This document shows positions 54,482 to 62,654 of a stretch of 64,000 nucleotides of DNA, in pieces (position 1 is the first letter of the stretch; each line of letters begins with the position of its first letter). The position numbers and the translations under genes are program-made. This DNA is from Bacteroidota bacterium (GTDB taxonomy: Bacteria > Bacteroidota > Bacteroidia > Cytophagales > Cyclobacteriaceae): NCBI GenBank assembly GCA_023428695.1, contig JAEYWY010000035.1:252906-316905 (forward strand), read 5' to 3'. The notes under the pieces were generated by a model. That model was not told where the DNA came from and ran no database searches. It saw only the letters and a program-made list of their open reading frames with translations.

Positions 54482-55051
54482 TCATACTATTCGGCGCATA
54501 ATCGGCCGCGTTTCCGAATGTCGTGCAACCTCTTCAAAGCCCGCGGCGACAAAAGCAGAAACAAGTCCGGTGAATGCAAACACATCCGGCACATTCGGCT
54601 TCTTTGGATCGATCGGGTAACCCTCTACAATTCGTGCACCCATCGAGCCTGCATACGAAACCGCGGCGTCGATCAACTGACGTGAAATCCCACGATTTCG
54701 CCCACCACGGCTCACGTACAAACAAACGATTGACCATACGTCTTCACTATCAACACGCTTCAGGACACGCGTTGTCTCCAGCCTTACATAATCATTACGG
54801 GGTGACACGGAACACCATCCAACTGGATCCATTCCGACAAATGCTAAAATCCCTAGAGGCTTGCCTTCACTACAAAGCTTATGGAATTCCAGTCGATTAC
54901 CTTCACCTTTTTTGCTTTCGTACTCAGAACGTTTCAGACGCCACGTCATACACCAACACCCACCGCATGCGCCCCGAGGTCCGAAGAGTTTCTCAAGAGA
55001 TTCCCAGTTTTTTAATGACAATGGTTCAAATCTAAGTTGATGCGACTGCAT
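54482..55051 (-). CDS. GNAT-family N-acetyltransferase
   Basis: A 189-residue acetyltransferase. The core motif A is SIVCLYVSRGGRNRGISRQLI (acetyl-CoA pyrophosphate loop Arg/Gly-rich R-G-G-R-N-R-G), followed by DAAVSYAGSMGARIVEGYP and a C-terminal FAFTGLVSAFVAAGFEEVAR. The N-terminal GPRGACGGCWCMTWR motif with three cysteines marks the small subgroup annotated as GNAT proteins with a CGGCWC box. Acceptor unknown. Confidence 0.88.
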   Translation of the reverse strand: MQSHQLRFEPLSLKNWESLEKLFGPRGACGGCWCMTWRLKRSEYESKKGEGNRLEFHKLCSEGKPLGILAFVGMDPVGWCSVSPRNDYVRLETTRVLKRVDSEDVWSIVCLYVSRGGRNRGISRQLIDAAVSYAGSMGARIVEGYPIDPKKPNVPDVFAFTGLVSAFVAAGFEEVARHSETRPIMRRIV

Positions 55052-55316
55052 ATGCTATAATTTTGGGGCAGTGAAAAATCATTTGGCCGATCGCGCAGGC
55101 TTTACCCGACCTTTCCGTACATCGGCGAATTTAGAACATTTTTTCCGCTGCGGGTTTCCTCGCAAGCATCGGATCAACCAAACATCTACCGAACCAACTA
55201 TAAATATTACCGCAGCCAATCTCAATTAGGCCGCTGCTGGAAATACCCCGGGATGTGTTAATGACGGAATACGTTTGGACGTATACCTTGTCACATATAA
55301 TCAATGGAGTCGGTCC

Positions 55317-56027
55317 ATGAAATCTCAGCATTCTACATTGCTCGCAGTTGCGGCCGTTTGTGCCTTACTTTCCGTTGTCACCACCATTGGCATTCATGGA
55401 TTTATCACAGGACCAGCAACGTTCGAGGAATCACTTGTAATGTACAAGACTCCCTATTACATCTTCACAAAATGGTGGGTAATTCTGCATTGTCTCTTTG
55501 TCGTCGTTTCAATATACGGTATATGTACCTATACATCGCACTCGGCATTCTCGCGATTGGGTTTGCTATTCTATACAGCATTCGGTCTTACCGAAGTATT
55601 CAGAATGCTCCTGGTCTTGCATTACCTCAATGTGCTCCGCGACCGGTTCCTTGCAGCCGATTCACACATACAGGAAATCATCCGGCTTGACCTCGATGCT
55701 TTCGCGGGAATCAGCCAGACAATGTTCGTAGGCTTCACGTTGTTTATACTTCTTGGTAACCTGTTCACCGGCATCGCTGCGCTTTCGGGCGTTGGCATTA
55801 TGCGTTTCGTCGGGTACGCACTACTGATCTGGGCATGCGTACTTATGTTGTCGTTGATCAATATCTATATGGGAAATTCCGCCCTTGATTCAGTGATACA
55901 CTACTTCAGTCTGTCGATCCAGCCCGCAGTACGATTGCTCATTGCTTTTGCATTGTACAAAGCTTATAGAAATATCCATTCGCCTGAATGGAATCCCATC
56001 ACGACTCAACAAACCGTACATTCATAA
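55317..56027 (+). CDS. Polytopic membrane protein of unknown function
   Basis: A 236-residue protein with about six hydrophobic segments (TLLAVAAVCALLSVVTTIGI, WVILHCLFVVVSIYGICTY, LGLLFYTAFGLTEVFRMLLV, FVGFTLFILLGNLFTGIAAL, FVGYALLIWACVLMLSLINI, and one C-terminal). It resembles the 'DUF' proteins with a conserved W in KWWVILH but I cannot name the family. Same strand as and 17 bases before the DUF2911 gene, so possibly one transcript. Confidence 0.75.
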   Translation: MKSQHSTLLAVAAVCALLSVVTTIGIHGFITGPATFEESLVMYKTPYYIFTKWWVILHCLFVVVSIYGICTYTSHSAFSRLGLLFYTAFGLTEVFRMLLVLHYLNVLRDRFLAADSHIQEIIRLDLDAFAGISQTMFVGFTLFILLGNLFTGIAALSGVGIMRFVGYALLIWACVLMLSLINIYMGNSALDSVIHYFSLSIQPAVRLLIAFALYKAYRNIHSPEWNPITTQQTVHS

Positions 56028-56044
56028 GAAACTATCATTAATAT

Positions 56045-57160
56045 ATGCCTATGAAATCACTTTACATCATCCCATTTCTTCTTTGCATCTGGCTGGTTTC
56101 TGCCGGTCAGATTATGCCCCTTACGCTCGAACCGGATGGAGGTAACAAGAAGGCTTCCGTATCAGAACAGGTTGGTATTGTAAAAATAGCAATCAATTAC
56201 AGTCGCCCCGGCGTAAAGGGCAGGGAAGGGAAAATCTGGAACACACTGGTTGCTCATTACGGATTTAAAGATCTCGGTCACGGAACAAGTAACGCTGCAC
56301 CGTGGCGTGCGGGCGCCAACGAGAACACGACGATCAGTTTCTCGCATCCTGTAAAAGTCGAAGGGAAGGATCTGCCAGCGGGCACATACGGTTTCTTCAT
56401 CGCCCTCGACGAAGATGAAAGTACGCTGATCTTCTCTAAAGTAAATACGTCATGGGGAAGTTTCTATTACGATCCCGCTGAAGATGCGCTTAGGGTAACG
56501 GTAAAAAATCAAAGTCTCGATAAATCGGTTGAATGGCTGAAGTATGAATTCATCGATCAGTCTGACGATGCAGTGACGATTGCATTGTCGTGGGAGAAGC
56601 GAATGATACCATTCCGCATTGAAGTGGCGAGAAAGGAACTTCAGATGGCGGCATTCAGAAACGACCTTCGAACAACGCGTCCCTATTACGACTTCATGTC
56701 TGCTGCATACTGGTGCATCGCAAACGACTATGAACTCGAACAGGCATTAGCTTGGATGGACCGTGCGATATATTTCAGGATCATGGGTGAAAAGAATTTC
56801 CGGACGTTGAGCGCCAAGGCTGCGGTACTCCTGAAGATGAACCGGGTTGAAGAGGCCAAGAAGATAATGCAGGAAGCGGTACCTCTGGGTTCAGTTCTAG
56901 ATGTACATTTCTATGGCAGACAACTCATCGGGATGAAAGAAATCGATGAGGCTTACAAAATATTCAAACTGAATTACGACAAATTCCCCAACCAGTATAC
57001 AACAAACATTGGGATGGGCAGAGTATTGTCCGCGAAGGGTGAATACAAGAAGGCAATGCAATACATTAAAGCTGCCTTGCCGCAGGCCCCGGATGACCGT
57101 AACAAGTCCAGTGTAGTTGAAATGCTCGCCAAACTTGAGCGAGGAGAGGATGTAAACTAA
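56045..57160 (+). CDS. DUF2911-TPR exported protein
   Basis: A 371-residue protein with signal peptide (MPMKSLYIIPFLLCIWLVSAG). Residues about 35-190 form the DUF2911 domain: VKIAINYSRPGVKGREGKIW, APWRAGANENTTISFSHPVK and DLPAGTYGFFIALDEDE are diagnostic. The rest is TPR-like helical hairpins (AYWCIANDYELEQALAWMDRA, AKAAVLLKMNRVEEAKKIMQ). Periplasmic; function unknown but very common in Bacteroidota. An ATG six bases later is an alternative start. Confidence 0.9.
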   Translation: MPMKSLYIIPFLLCIWLVSAGQIMPLTLEPDGGNKKASVSEQVGIVKIAINYSRPGVKGREGKIWNTLVAHYGFKDLGHGTSNAAPWRAGANENTTISFSHPVKVEGKDLPAGTYGFFIALDEDESTLIFSKVNTSWGSFYYDPAEDALRVTVKNQSLDKSVEWLKYEFIDQSDDAVTIALSWEKRMIPFRIEVARKELQMAAFRNDLRTTRPYYDFMSAAYWCIANDYELEQALAWMDRAIYFRIMGEKNFRTLSAKAAVLLKMNRVEEAKKIMQEAVPLGSVLDVHFYGRQLIGMKEIDEAYKIFKLNYDKFPNQYTTNIGMGRVLSAKGEYKKAMQYIKAALPQAPDDRNKSSVVEMLAKLERGEDVN

Positions 57161-57214
57161 ATAACACTTCGACAAAAACCTTAGTATATTCGGGGCCGTT
57201 GGGTATAAATCCGA

Positions 57215-57727
57215 ATGATACGCAAGGTTGAATCTGGTGAACTGAAGAATGTGAGCAGTCTGTTTTTCCGTGCCATCGAGCACATGATTGCCTACGGCAT
57301 TTATCAATGGGACGAAATCTATCCCGATGATAAAACGCTGTCGGATGACATCGTGAAACACGAAATGTACGGATTCTATCAGGGTGAGATGCTTTGCGGC
57401 GTGATCGTGCTGAACGAAATTCAGCTGGATCCCTATGCCAGCGTCGAGTGGTCACTTGATGACGCTAAACCACTTGTCGTACATCGCCTGTGTATTCACC
57501 CTGATTTCCAAAGTCGCGGAATCGCCCATGCGTTGATGAAGTTTGCAGAAGACTTTGCTGTTCGTAACCGGTATAGATCCATCCGGCTGGACGCATTCAA
57601 AAGCAATCCGGCAGCACTTCATCTTTATCAACGCCTGGGCTATCAAATGTGCGGAACGATCGAACTGAGAAAGGGAACTTTCTTTTGTTATGAGAAGTTG
57701 ACGACAGACATATCGCGGGGGATATGA
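57215..57727 (+). CDS. GNAT-family N-acetyltransferase
   Basis: A 170-residue acetyltransferase: motif A VVHRLCIHPDFQSRGIAHAL with the Q-x-x-G-I-A acetyl-CoA loop, and motif B AALHLYQRLGYQMCGTIELR. The N-terminal IYQWDEIYPDD is typical of the RimI-like 'GNAT with WDE' branch. Target unknown. It follows the DUF2911 gene by 54 bases. Confidence 0.92.
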   Translation: MIRKVESGELKNVSSLFFRAIEHMIAYGIYQWDEIYPDDKTLSDDIVKHEMYGFYQGEMLCGVIVLNEIQLDPYASVEWSLDDAKPLVVHRLCIHPDFQSRGIAHALMKFAEDFAVRNRYRSIRLDAFKSNPAALHLYQRLGYQMCGTIELRKGTFFCYEKLTTDISRGI

Positions 57728-57996
57728 AATCACAGCGCCGTATGGATTCCCAATTACCCGTCCAACGGCACCCATATCGTAAATAATCCTATCCCGCGAT
57801 TTGCGGCAATAACATCCGGTACGAAAATCACCAAATAAGGGTTGCAACGTTATCCTGATTCGTAGTGTCACCGTACGCGTTACGTGAACACTGCTTCATT
57901 ATTGCTCTACCCTTATAAGGGGGATTGAACCATACCCATATTCGAGTCAATTTTACCCGGACCCAAAGCATACCGTTTTCGGTACAGTTACAAGAT

Positions 57997-58473
57997 ATGA
58001 TCTATGTCAAGACGGCAATTATAATTAACCGCCCAAGATTGGCTGTTGCCGGTTTTGCCGCTGACCCTCAAAATGCATCGGCATGGTACACCAATATTAG
58101 ATCAGTCGACTTACTGACAACGCCTCCATTGCGAAAAGGCTCGCGCATGGCGTTCATGGTAAAATTCATGGGTGAAGAACTAGCATATACCTACACCGTA
58201 TCAGAATACGTTCCCGGAAAAGTTATGGTTATGGAAGCAGCTGATGGGTTCTTTCCGATTCAAACTACATACCTCTGGGACAGCATTACCGAAGAGGGTA
58301 CGAAAATGACGCTGATAAATCAGGGATTCCCCCAGGGATTCTCAAAATGGATGACACCCGTGATGTCATTCATGATGAAATACTATAACCGCAAGGATTT
58401 AAAGAAACTAAAACGAATACTTGAATCCCCCTGGGGAAATCAGTCTGTACAGTCTACTTCCAATCTATCTTGA
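57997..58473 (+). CDS. SRPBCC-family (START-like) protein
   Basis: A 158-residue soluble protein of the polyketide-cyclase/START-like fold: begins IYVKTAIIINRPRLAVAGF, DPQNASAWYTNIRSVDLLT, then strands MAFMVKFMGEELAYTYTVSE and FFPIQTTYLWDSITEEGTKM, ending in the long C-terminal helix. Ligand unknown. ATG at 57997 starts the homology. Its last 20 bases overlap the 3' end of the convergent GH105 gene. Confidence 0.85.
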   Translation: MIYVKTAIIINRPRLAVAGFAADPQNASAWYTNIRSVDLLTTPPLRKGSRMAFMVKFMGEELAYTYTVSEYVPGKVMVMEAADGFFPIQTTYLWDSITEEGTKMTLINQGFPQGFSKWMTPVMSFMMKYYNRKDLKKLKRILESPWGNQSVQSTSNLS

Positions 58474-59536
58474 TGACCTCGCTGCCTGCAAGCAGATACG
58501 CACCGGAGCCGTACTCCTGGTAATTCTCCTTTACTACTTTGTCGGGAGAAGCTCCGATAGGCTGCACCCATTGGAGCATACCGTCATTAGTCACGTTGTC
58601 ATTCAGCCCCTGCCAGGCTTTGCGAATCACGGGGAGATATTCACCTTTATCCAACACGCCGTTGTTTACTCCCCATGCGAGTGCATAGCAAAAGAACGCA
58701 GAACCGCTGGTCTCGGGATGTGGTACTTCTCCAGCGTCCAGGAGACTTGGACGCCAGAGACCATCTTCACCCTGAATTTTCTTTATCGATGCCGCCATTG
58801 CTTTTAGCAGCTCAACATATCGGCCTCGATACTCATTGTCTGCAGGCAGGTACTGTAATACCCTTGCCGTTCCACCCATAACCCAACCGTTACCACGCGC
58901 CCAGAAGGTTTTCTTCCCGGACGGTGTGCGTTTCCCAAAGTACGACTCATCGCGATAGAAAAGGTTTTCCTCCTTGTCGTAGAGGAAATCATACGTATCC
59001 CAGAACATCGTGTTAAGGAAGTCAAGGTATTTCTCTTCACCGGTTGCCGCCGCAAGACGTGCAAGAACGGGTGGAGCCATAAACAACGCATCGCACCACC
59101 ACCAGTCTTCGCGACCGGGTTTCGGATCAGCGATAAGCGAATCAAACGTAGCCGTGATATCGGTAATCATCGCCGGATCTTTTTTCACCTCGTAGATTTC
59201 GAGATACGTTTGTCCCTTCGCGTGGTCGTCCGCGTGGCGAAGTCTTTCAGCCAATTGATAGTTGAACGACTCTGACCAGGCTATTGCCGCATTGAGATAT
59301 TTTTCATCACCAGTGGTGCGATGTGCTGCCATAACACCGGCATAGAAAGCAGCGCGTGCCCAGTCGTTTTCGTTCTTGCTGTTGAACGAAACCGGATGCT
59401 CAAGCTGCCAGTCGGCTACCTTTCTCATCCACATCCTGATATGCTCGTCTTCGAAAACGTCACCTTTCTCTTCGCGCGGTGCCGTGCAGGAGACTACGAC
59501 CACGAGGGTCGACAGAAGGAAGAACAGTTTTTTCAC
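58454..59536 (-). CDS. GH105/GH88-type unsaturated glucuronyl (rhamnogalacturonyl) hydrolase lipoprotein
   Basis: A 360-residue lipoprotein (LVVVVSC, Cys17) with an (alpha/alpha)6 barrel. It matches the YteR/YesR type: ADDHAKGQTYLEIYEV, then DWWWCDALFMAPPVLARLA holding the catalytic Asp, and FFRDESYFGKRTPSGKKTFWARGNGWVMGG-like residues (YRDESYFG, FWARGNGWVMGG). These enzymes hydrate the unsaturated galacturonyl or glucuronyl residue left by polysaccharide lyases. The lipobox places it at the outer membrane. No lyase or SusCD pair is adjacent. Confidence 0.92.
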   Translation of the reverse strand: MKKLFFLLSTLVVVVSCTAPREEKGDVFEDEHIRMWMRKVADWQLEHPVSFNSKNENDWARAAFYAGVMAAHRTTGDEKYLNAAIAWSESFNYQLAERLRHADDHAKGQTYLEIYEVKKDPAMITDITATFDSLIADPKPGREDWWWCDALFMAPPVLARLAAATGEEKYLDFLNTMFWDTYDFLYDKEENLFYRDESYFGKRTPSGKKTFWARGNGWVMGGTARVLQYLPADNEYRGRYVELLKAMAASIKKIQGEDGLWRPSLLDAGEVPHPETSGSAFFCYALAWGVNNGVLDKGEYLPVIRKAWQGLNDNVTNDGMLQWVQPIGASPDKVVKENYQEYGSGAYLLAGSEVIKIDWK

Positions 59537-59650
59537 GATGTCTGGTTTTTTTGTTCAAAACAACATTATCAAATCACGTAATTTGTGAGCTTTTAACAAA
59601 ACGCAACCAGCGGAAAGCGCGGAAAAATGGCTTGTGTGGTGTGTGTCCTC

Positions 59651-60178
59651 CTAATTCAAATTCAGCCGAAAGCCAAATACTTCGAGATCGCCCTGTTTGA
59701 AATCCAAATCGGTTGATCTCATGAACCCAAGTTGTTCATACATTTTCCACGCCTGCAACATCGCCCGGGTGGTGTGTATGATTAATTGCCGATGACCGCT
59801 ATTGCGAGCCTTCTCAATACAATACAACGTCAACAGTTTTCCTATGCCCTTTCCGCGATACTTCGGATCCACAGCAAGGAGTCGGAACCCAGCTGCAAAC
59901 TTTTCACTCGTAGCGGTTCCACCGGATCCGTAGTACTGCATGTCATTAAAATAGACAACTGCACCGGCAATGGTACTGTCCTCGATCGCGACCAATACTT
60001 CCGTTCCTGGTCTTTCAGTCAGCGATCCTACATTAGCCAGCATTTGATAGTAACCGGGTTGCTCGGAAGGCTTGGGAAATCCGTCAAGCTGTTCATAGAC
60101 GCGCACCATCAATGCACCAACCTCACGAAATTCATGTGGCGCCGCCGGCCGTACTTTTTCAAAAGATTCCATTCCCAA
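59651..60178 (-). CDS. GNAT-family N-acetyltransferase
   Basis: A 175-residue acetyltransferase with acetyl-CoA loop LAVDPKYRGKGIGKLLTLYC (R-G-K-G-I-G), IEDSTIAGAVVYF before it and LQAWKMYEQLGFMRSTDLDF after it. The start may be the Met two codons in. Acceptor unknown. It is the last minus-strand gene downstream of the STING cluster but separated from it by a remnant. Confidence 0.92.
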   Translation of the reverse strand: MGMESFEKVRPAAPHEFREVGALMVRVYEQLDGFPKPSEQPGYYQMLANVGSLTERPGTEVLVAIEDSTIAGAVVYFNDMQYYGSGGTATSEKFAAGFRLLAVDPKYRGKGIGKLLTLYCIEKARNSGHRQLIIHTTRAMLQAWKMYEQLGFMRSTDLDFKQGDLEVFGFRLNLN

Positions 60179-60256
60179 AAATAATCGAAATGTCCTTCTC
60201 CCCGCAGCCGTATGGCCATTGGTTCAACTTTGGAAAATATTCAATTCACATACCCA

Positions 60257-60394
60257 TTACTCGTCCTTGAGTACTTCGACGACATCACCACGCGACGCCT
60301 TGAATGCAAAGTATCCAACCGTGGCCCCGGCAATGAGTAACGCAGCAAGCCCGCCCATAAGGATTAAATGCTCCACAAGTCCCCGAATGGAATA
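60257..60394 (-). pseudogene. 3' remnant of an FtsX-family permease
   Basis: A 45-codon open stretch with no upstream start: GLVEHLILMGGLAALLIAG, ATVGYFAFKASRGDVVEVL, KDE, stop. This is the last helix and the RxxDxxxxLKDE ending seen in FtsX/MacB permeases (compare AGKANPADTLREE at 12504 and NPAQTLKNE at 62655). The rest of the gene is missing; a TAA at 60395-60397 closes the frame upstream. Confidence 0.65.
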
Positions 60395-60436
60395 TTATTG
60401 GCAACGTACATTAATGTGATGCATGCGTCGACAGGC

Positions 60437-61159
60437 TCAAGCCTGTGTTTCCAGATTGCCCGCGACATTTTGATCACTCGTGCCGAGCGTGAAATTTAGT
60501 TTGCGATCAACAAAGCGGACATAGGTCGTCAGATCTTTCCTGTCGAGCATTTGTTCAACCACGGTGCGAAACCGCATAATGTTCTCCTTACCCATCTGCT
60601 CCTTCTCTGTTTCACTGAATTTATTTTTTCTGGATTCAATCTTGAAATCGATCAGGCTGTTCAAGCTTAGCAGCGTATTGGGAAAGTCAAAGTACATCCG
60701 ATCGTTTCCGCTTGATACCGTCAGAATATCTCTCGCTCTTCCCTCTTTGAATTGCAGATTAACAACCTCCTCTTTCACATTTCGAAGCCGGATCTTTGCG
60801 AGGACTCGCTCAATGTTTCTGGGTTCAAGTTCGGCGAGTTTCTCCGGCATGTAAATCAGGAGGACCGGGGGCTTTCCTTCCTCGGCGGAAATTCTGAGCA
60901 ATTCCGACAACAACGGCTCTACGAAGTTATTGACGTATCCGTACGCGAGCGCATAGGCCAGGGAGTACTCCTCTTCTTCAAGACGCGACCCAAATTCATT
61001 CAACAAAGCAGTGACTGCTGTTGAAATCAAACCGGTGACAACTGTAATCGGTTCCGGATCGAAGGGTGGATTTTCCCAGAAGATCCAGCACATAGCCACT
61101 GCGAAGGTGCAAACCCAAAGCAGAATGATAAGCGCCTTTGAAAGTACCTGGATCTTCAT
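60437..61159 (-). CDS. Membrane-anchored STING-domain protein (TM-STING)
   Basis: A 240-residue protein with two N-terminal membrane helices (about 8-28 and 38-53) and a cytosolic domain (about 62-225) that aligns by eye with STING. SLAYALAYGYVNNFVEPLL (66-84) matches the LAWSYYIGYL helix; LLIYMPEKLAEL the central strand; EGRARDIL (139-146) the lid arginines; YFDFPNTLLSLNSLIDF (156-172) the ligand floor with Asp158 and Thr162; and FSETEKEQMGKENIMRFRTV the final helix. Bacterial STING binds c-di-GMP and, in the TM form, is thought to oligomerise and damage the membrane during CBASS phage defence. Neither a CD-NTase nor a TIR domain is nearby. Expressed downstream of Nif3-like and a small exported protein gene. 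Confidence 0.82.
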   Translation of the reverse strand: MKIQVLSKALIILLWVCTFAVAMCWIFWENPPFDPEPITVVTGLISTAVTALLNEFGSRLEEEEYSLAYALAYGYVNNFVEPLLSELLRISAEEGKPPVLLIYMPEKLAELEPRNIERVLAKIRLRNVKEEVVNLQFKEGRARDILTVSSGNDRMYFDFPNTLLSLNSLIDFKIESRKNKFSETEKEQMGKENIMRFRTVVEQMLDRKDLTTYVRFVDRKLNFTLGTSDQNVAGNLETQA

Positions 61160-61234
61160 TCAGACGGACCAAACAAATCTACTTCGTGAAAGGAAATATT
61201 CAAAATGCATCGGTTCATCCATGCAAAAGCATCA

Positions 61235-61669
61235 CTATTCAGTACGAGAAATCAGATAAGAAAGGTGGTTATCGAGTTGCCCGGACGTGTCATTTTCAAG
61301 CGCCCAATCACGTAATTCTTTGAAGACGCGAAGTGCATTAGCGCGTGTAGCCAGATACAATCGCTCCTCTTCATCATCCGAAGCCAATCTGATTTGAAAC
61401 GCACCAAATTGCGGATTTGACGGCGCCGTCGAATTCTTAAGTGTGCTGGACCGGAGTTGCCTGACAATTTTCTGAAACGTATCCCTTGTTACGATAACGA
61501 GATTTTCGGTCGGCGGTACCTTAATTTGATCTGTTGCTATCACCAAAACCGGAATCGGCTTGTCCTCAGGCCCAATATGCACGATGCGAATCAGTTCCGT
61601 CGGAGAAAGACGCGACGACGGCATCAGTACAACACACCAGGCAATCGCACCAATAAGGGCCGATTTCAT
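61235..61669 (-). CDS. Small exported protein upstream of STING
   Basis: A 144-residue protein beginning MKSALIGAIAWCVVLMPSS, a signal peptide or single anchor. The mature part is mixed: PIPVLVIATDQIKVPPTENL, VTRDTFQKIVRQL, FGAFQIRLASDDEEERLYLA and a C-terminal helix. No family recognised. Starts one base after the Nif3 stop (ATG at 61669; an in-frame TTG is nine bases upstream) and ends 75 bases before the STING start, so the three genes are probably one transcript. Confidence 0.7.
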   Translation of the reverse strand: MKSALIGAIAWCVVLMPSSRLSPTELIRIVHIGPEDKPIPVLVIATDQIKVPPTENLVIVTRDTFQKIVRQLRSSTLKNSTAPSNPQFGAFQIRLASDDEEERLYLATRANALRVFKELRDWALENDTSGQLDNHLSYLISRTE

Positions 61670-61670
61670 A

Positions 61671-62576
61671 CTATGCAAATGTAAACGGGCTTCCGGACGG
61701 TACGTGCGTAATCTTCAGATCGGGATACTTTGGCTGCAGGAAGTCTTTGAGCCACTTCATTCCGGGTTGCTCACTGCGGGCGTGACCGAGAACAACGACG
61801 CTTTGTCGCCGGCCCATTGCCTGAGCGTCGCGGATGTACTCACTTGTTTCCCACTCTGCAACCTCACCACAAATCATAACGTCAGGTTTAAGCGCAGATA
61901 GGGTGGATATCTGCGCGCGACCGCCGGCAGCACCGGGGAAGACAGCAATGCGTTCGCATACCTGATCGGGATCTCCGACATATCGCAACGTTTCAATTGA
62001 AAGCTTCTCCTTAACAAACTTAATCAGCTCACCTAATTTGATTGCTGGTACCTTCACGACGCGCGGCTCCGAAGGATTGTAGTACTTTTCCCAGCCCAAT
62101 GTCTGTAGAACGCCGGTCAACACACCATCGGGATGAAACGAATGAATGTAATCGTGCAGTCGCCAGATTGCGATATTGTTCTCGTCCAGAAGTTCCCGTT
62201 TGAACTTATACACATCATCATTACCCAGCCAGCTGACATCGTCCGTATGATTGTAAAATGTTGGTTCGTGAGCAATGATGAAATTTGATTTCAGATCAAT
62301 CGCTTTGCGGATTACATCAACAGTCGCGAACATCGTGGTGACTACTCCGGTAACCACAGTGTCGTGCCTACCTGCTTTTAGGGTATCAACGGTGTTAGCG
62401 CCCATTGAAATTCCTTTGGTCACAACATCGATGATTTGTTGAACGGTCACACCTGCCGACGTATGTTCATCAAGTCCGTAGGCGCGATTCGTAATCACCC
62501 CTGCACCCATCAAACTGAGCGATCCCGCCACAAATTTCCGGCGTGAAAGCGAATTGTTCCTGTCATCCATAGCCAT
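61671..62576 (-). CDS. Nif3-family protein with Tat-like signal
   Basis: A 301-residue protein of the Nif3 (YbgI) dinuclear-metal hydrolase-like family: IAHEPTFYNHTDD and RLHDYIHSFHPDGVLTGVLQ carry the metal-site His/Glu residues, and GAAGGRAQISTLSALKPDVMICGEVAEWETSEYIRDA and VVVLGHARSEQPGM the second half. The N-terminus SRRKFVAGSLSLMGAGVI is a twin-arginine-type signal, unusual for Nif3, which is normally cytosolic. Mature length is normal. The gene is first in the presumed STING operon. Confidence 0.87.
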   Translation of the reverse strand: MAMDDRNNSLSRRKFVAGSLSLMGAGVITNRAYGLDEHTSAGVTVQQIIDVVTKGISMGANTVDTLKAGRHDTVVTGVVTTMFATVDVIRKAIDLKSNFIIAHEPTFYNHTDDVSWLGNDDVYKFKRELLDENNIAIWRLHDYIHSFHPDGVLTGVLQTLGWEKYYNPSEPRVVKVPAIKLGELIKFVKEKLSIETLRYVGDPDQVCERIAVFPGAAGGRAQISTLSALKPDVMICGEVAEWETSEYIRDAQAMGRRQSVVVLGHARSEQPGMKWLKDFLQPKYPDLKITHVPSGSPFTFA

Positions 62577-62654
62577 TGAATTGGTTGTCTAAAAATGCAT
62601 CCAAATGAGACACTGATCAAGGATGAGGCAGGAATTCTGTTGGATTTAGTAACG

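Noticed and set aside
55131..55331. Minus-strand 66-residue frame in the GNAT-membrane protein intergenic region
   Set aside because: Overlaps the start of the plus-strand membrane protein and has no recognisable feature; the region is more likely a divergent promoter.
57865..57895. AGTGT...ACACT imperfect palindrome before the SRPBCC gene
   Set aside because: Only the outer five bases pair consistently; no linked regulator was found.
60437..62576. A complete CBASS operon
   Set aside because: No CD-NTase, ubiquitin-like or TRIP13-like gene is visible near the STING protein; only the effector domain is supported.
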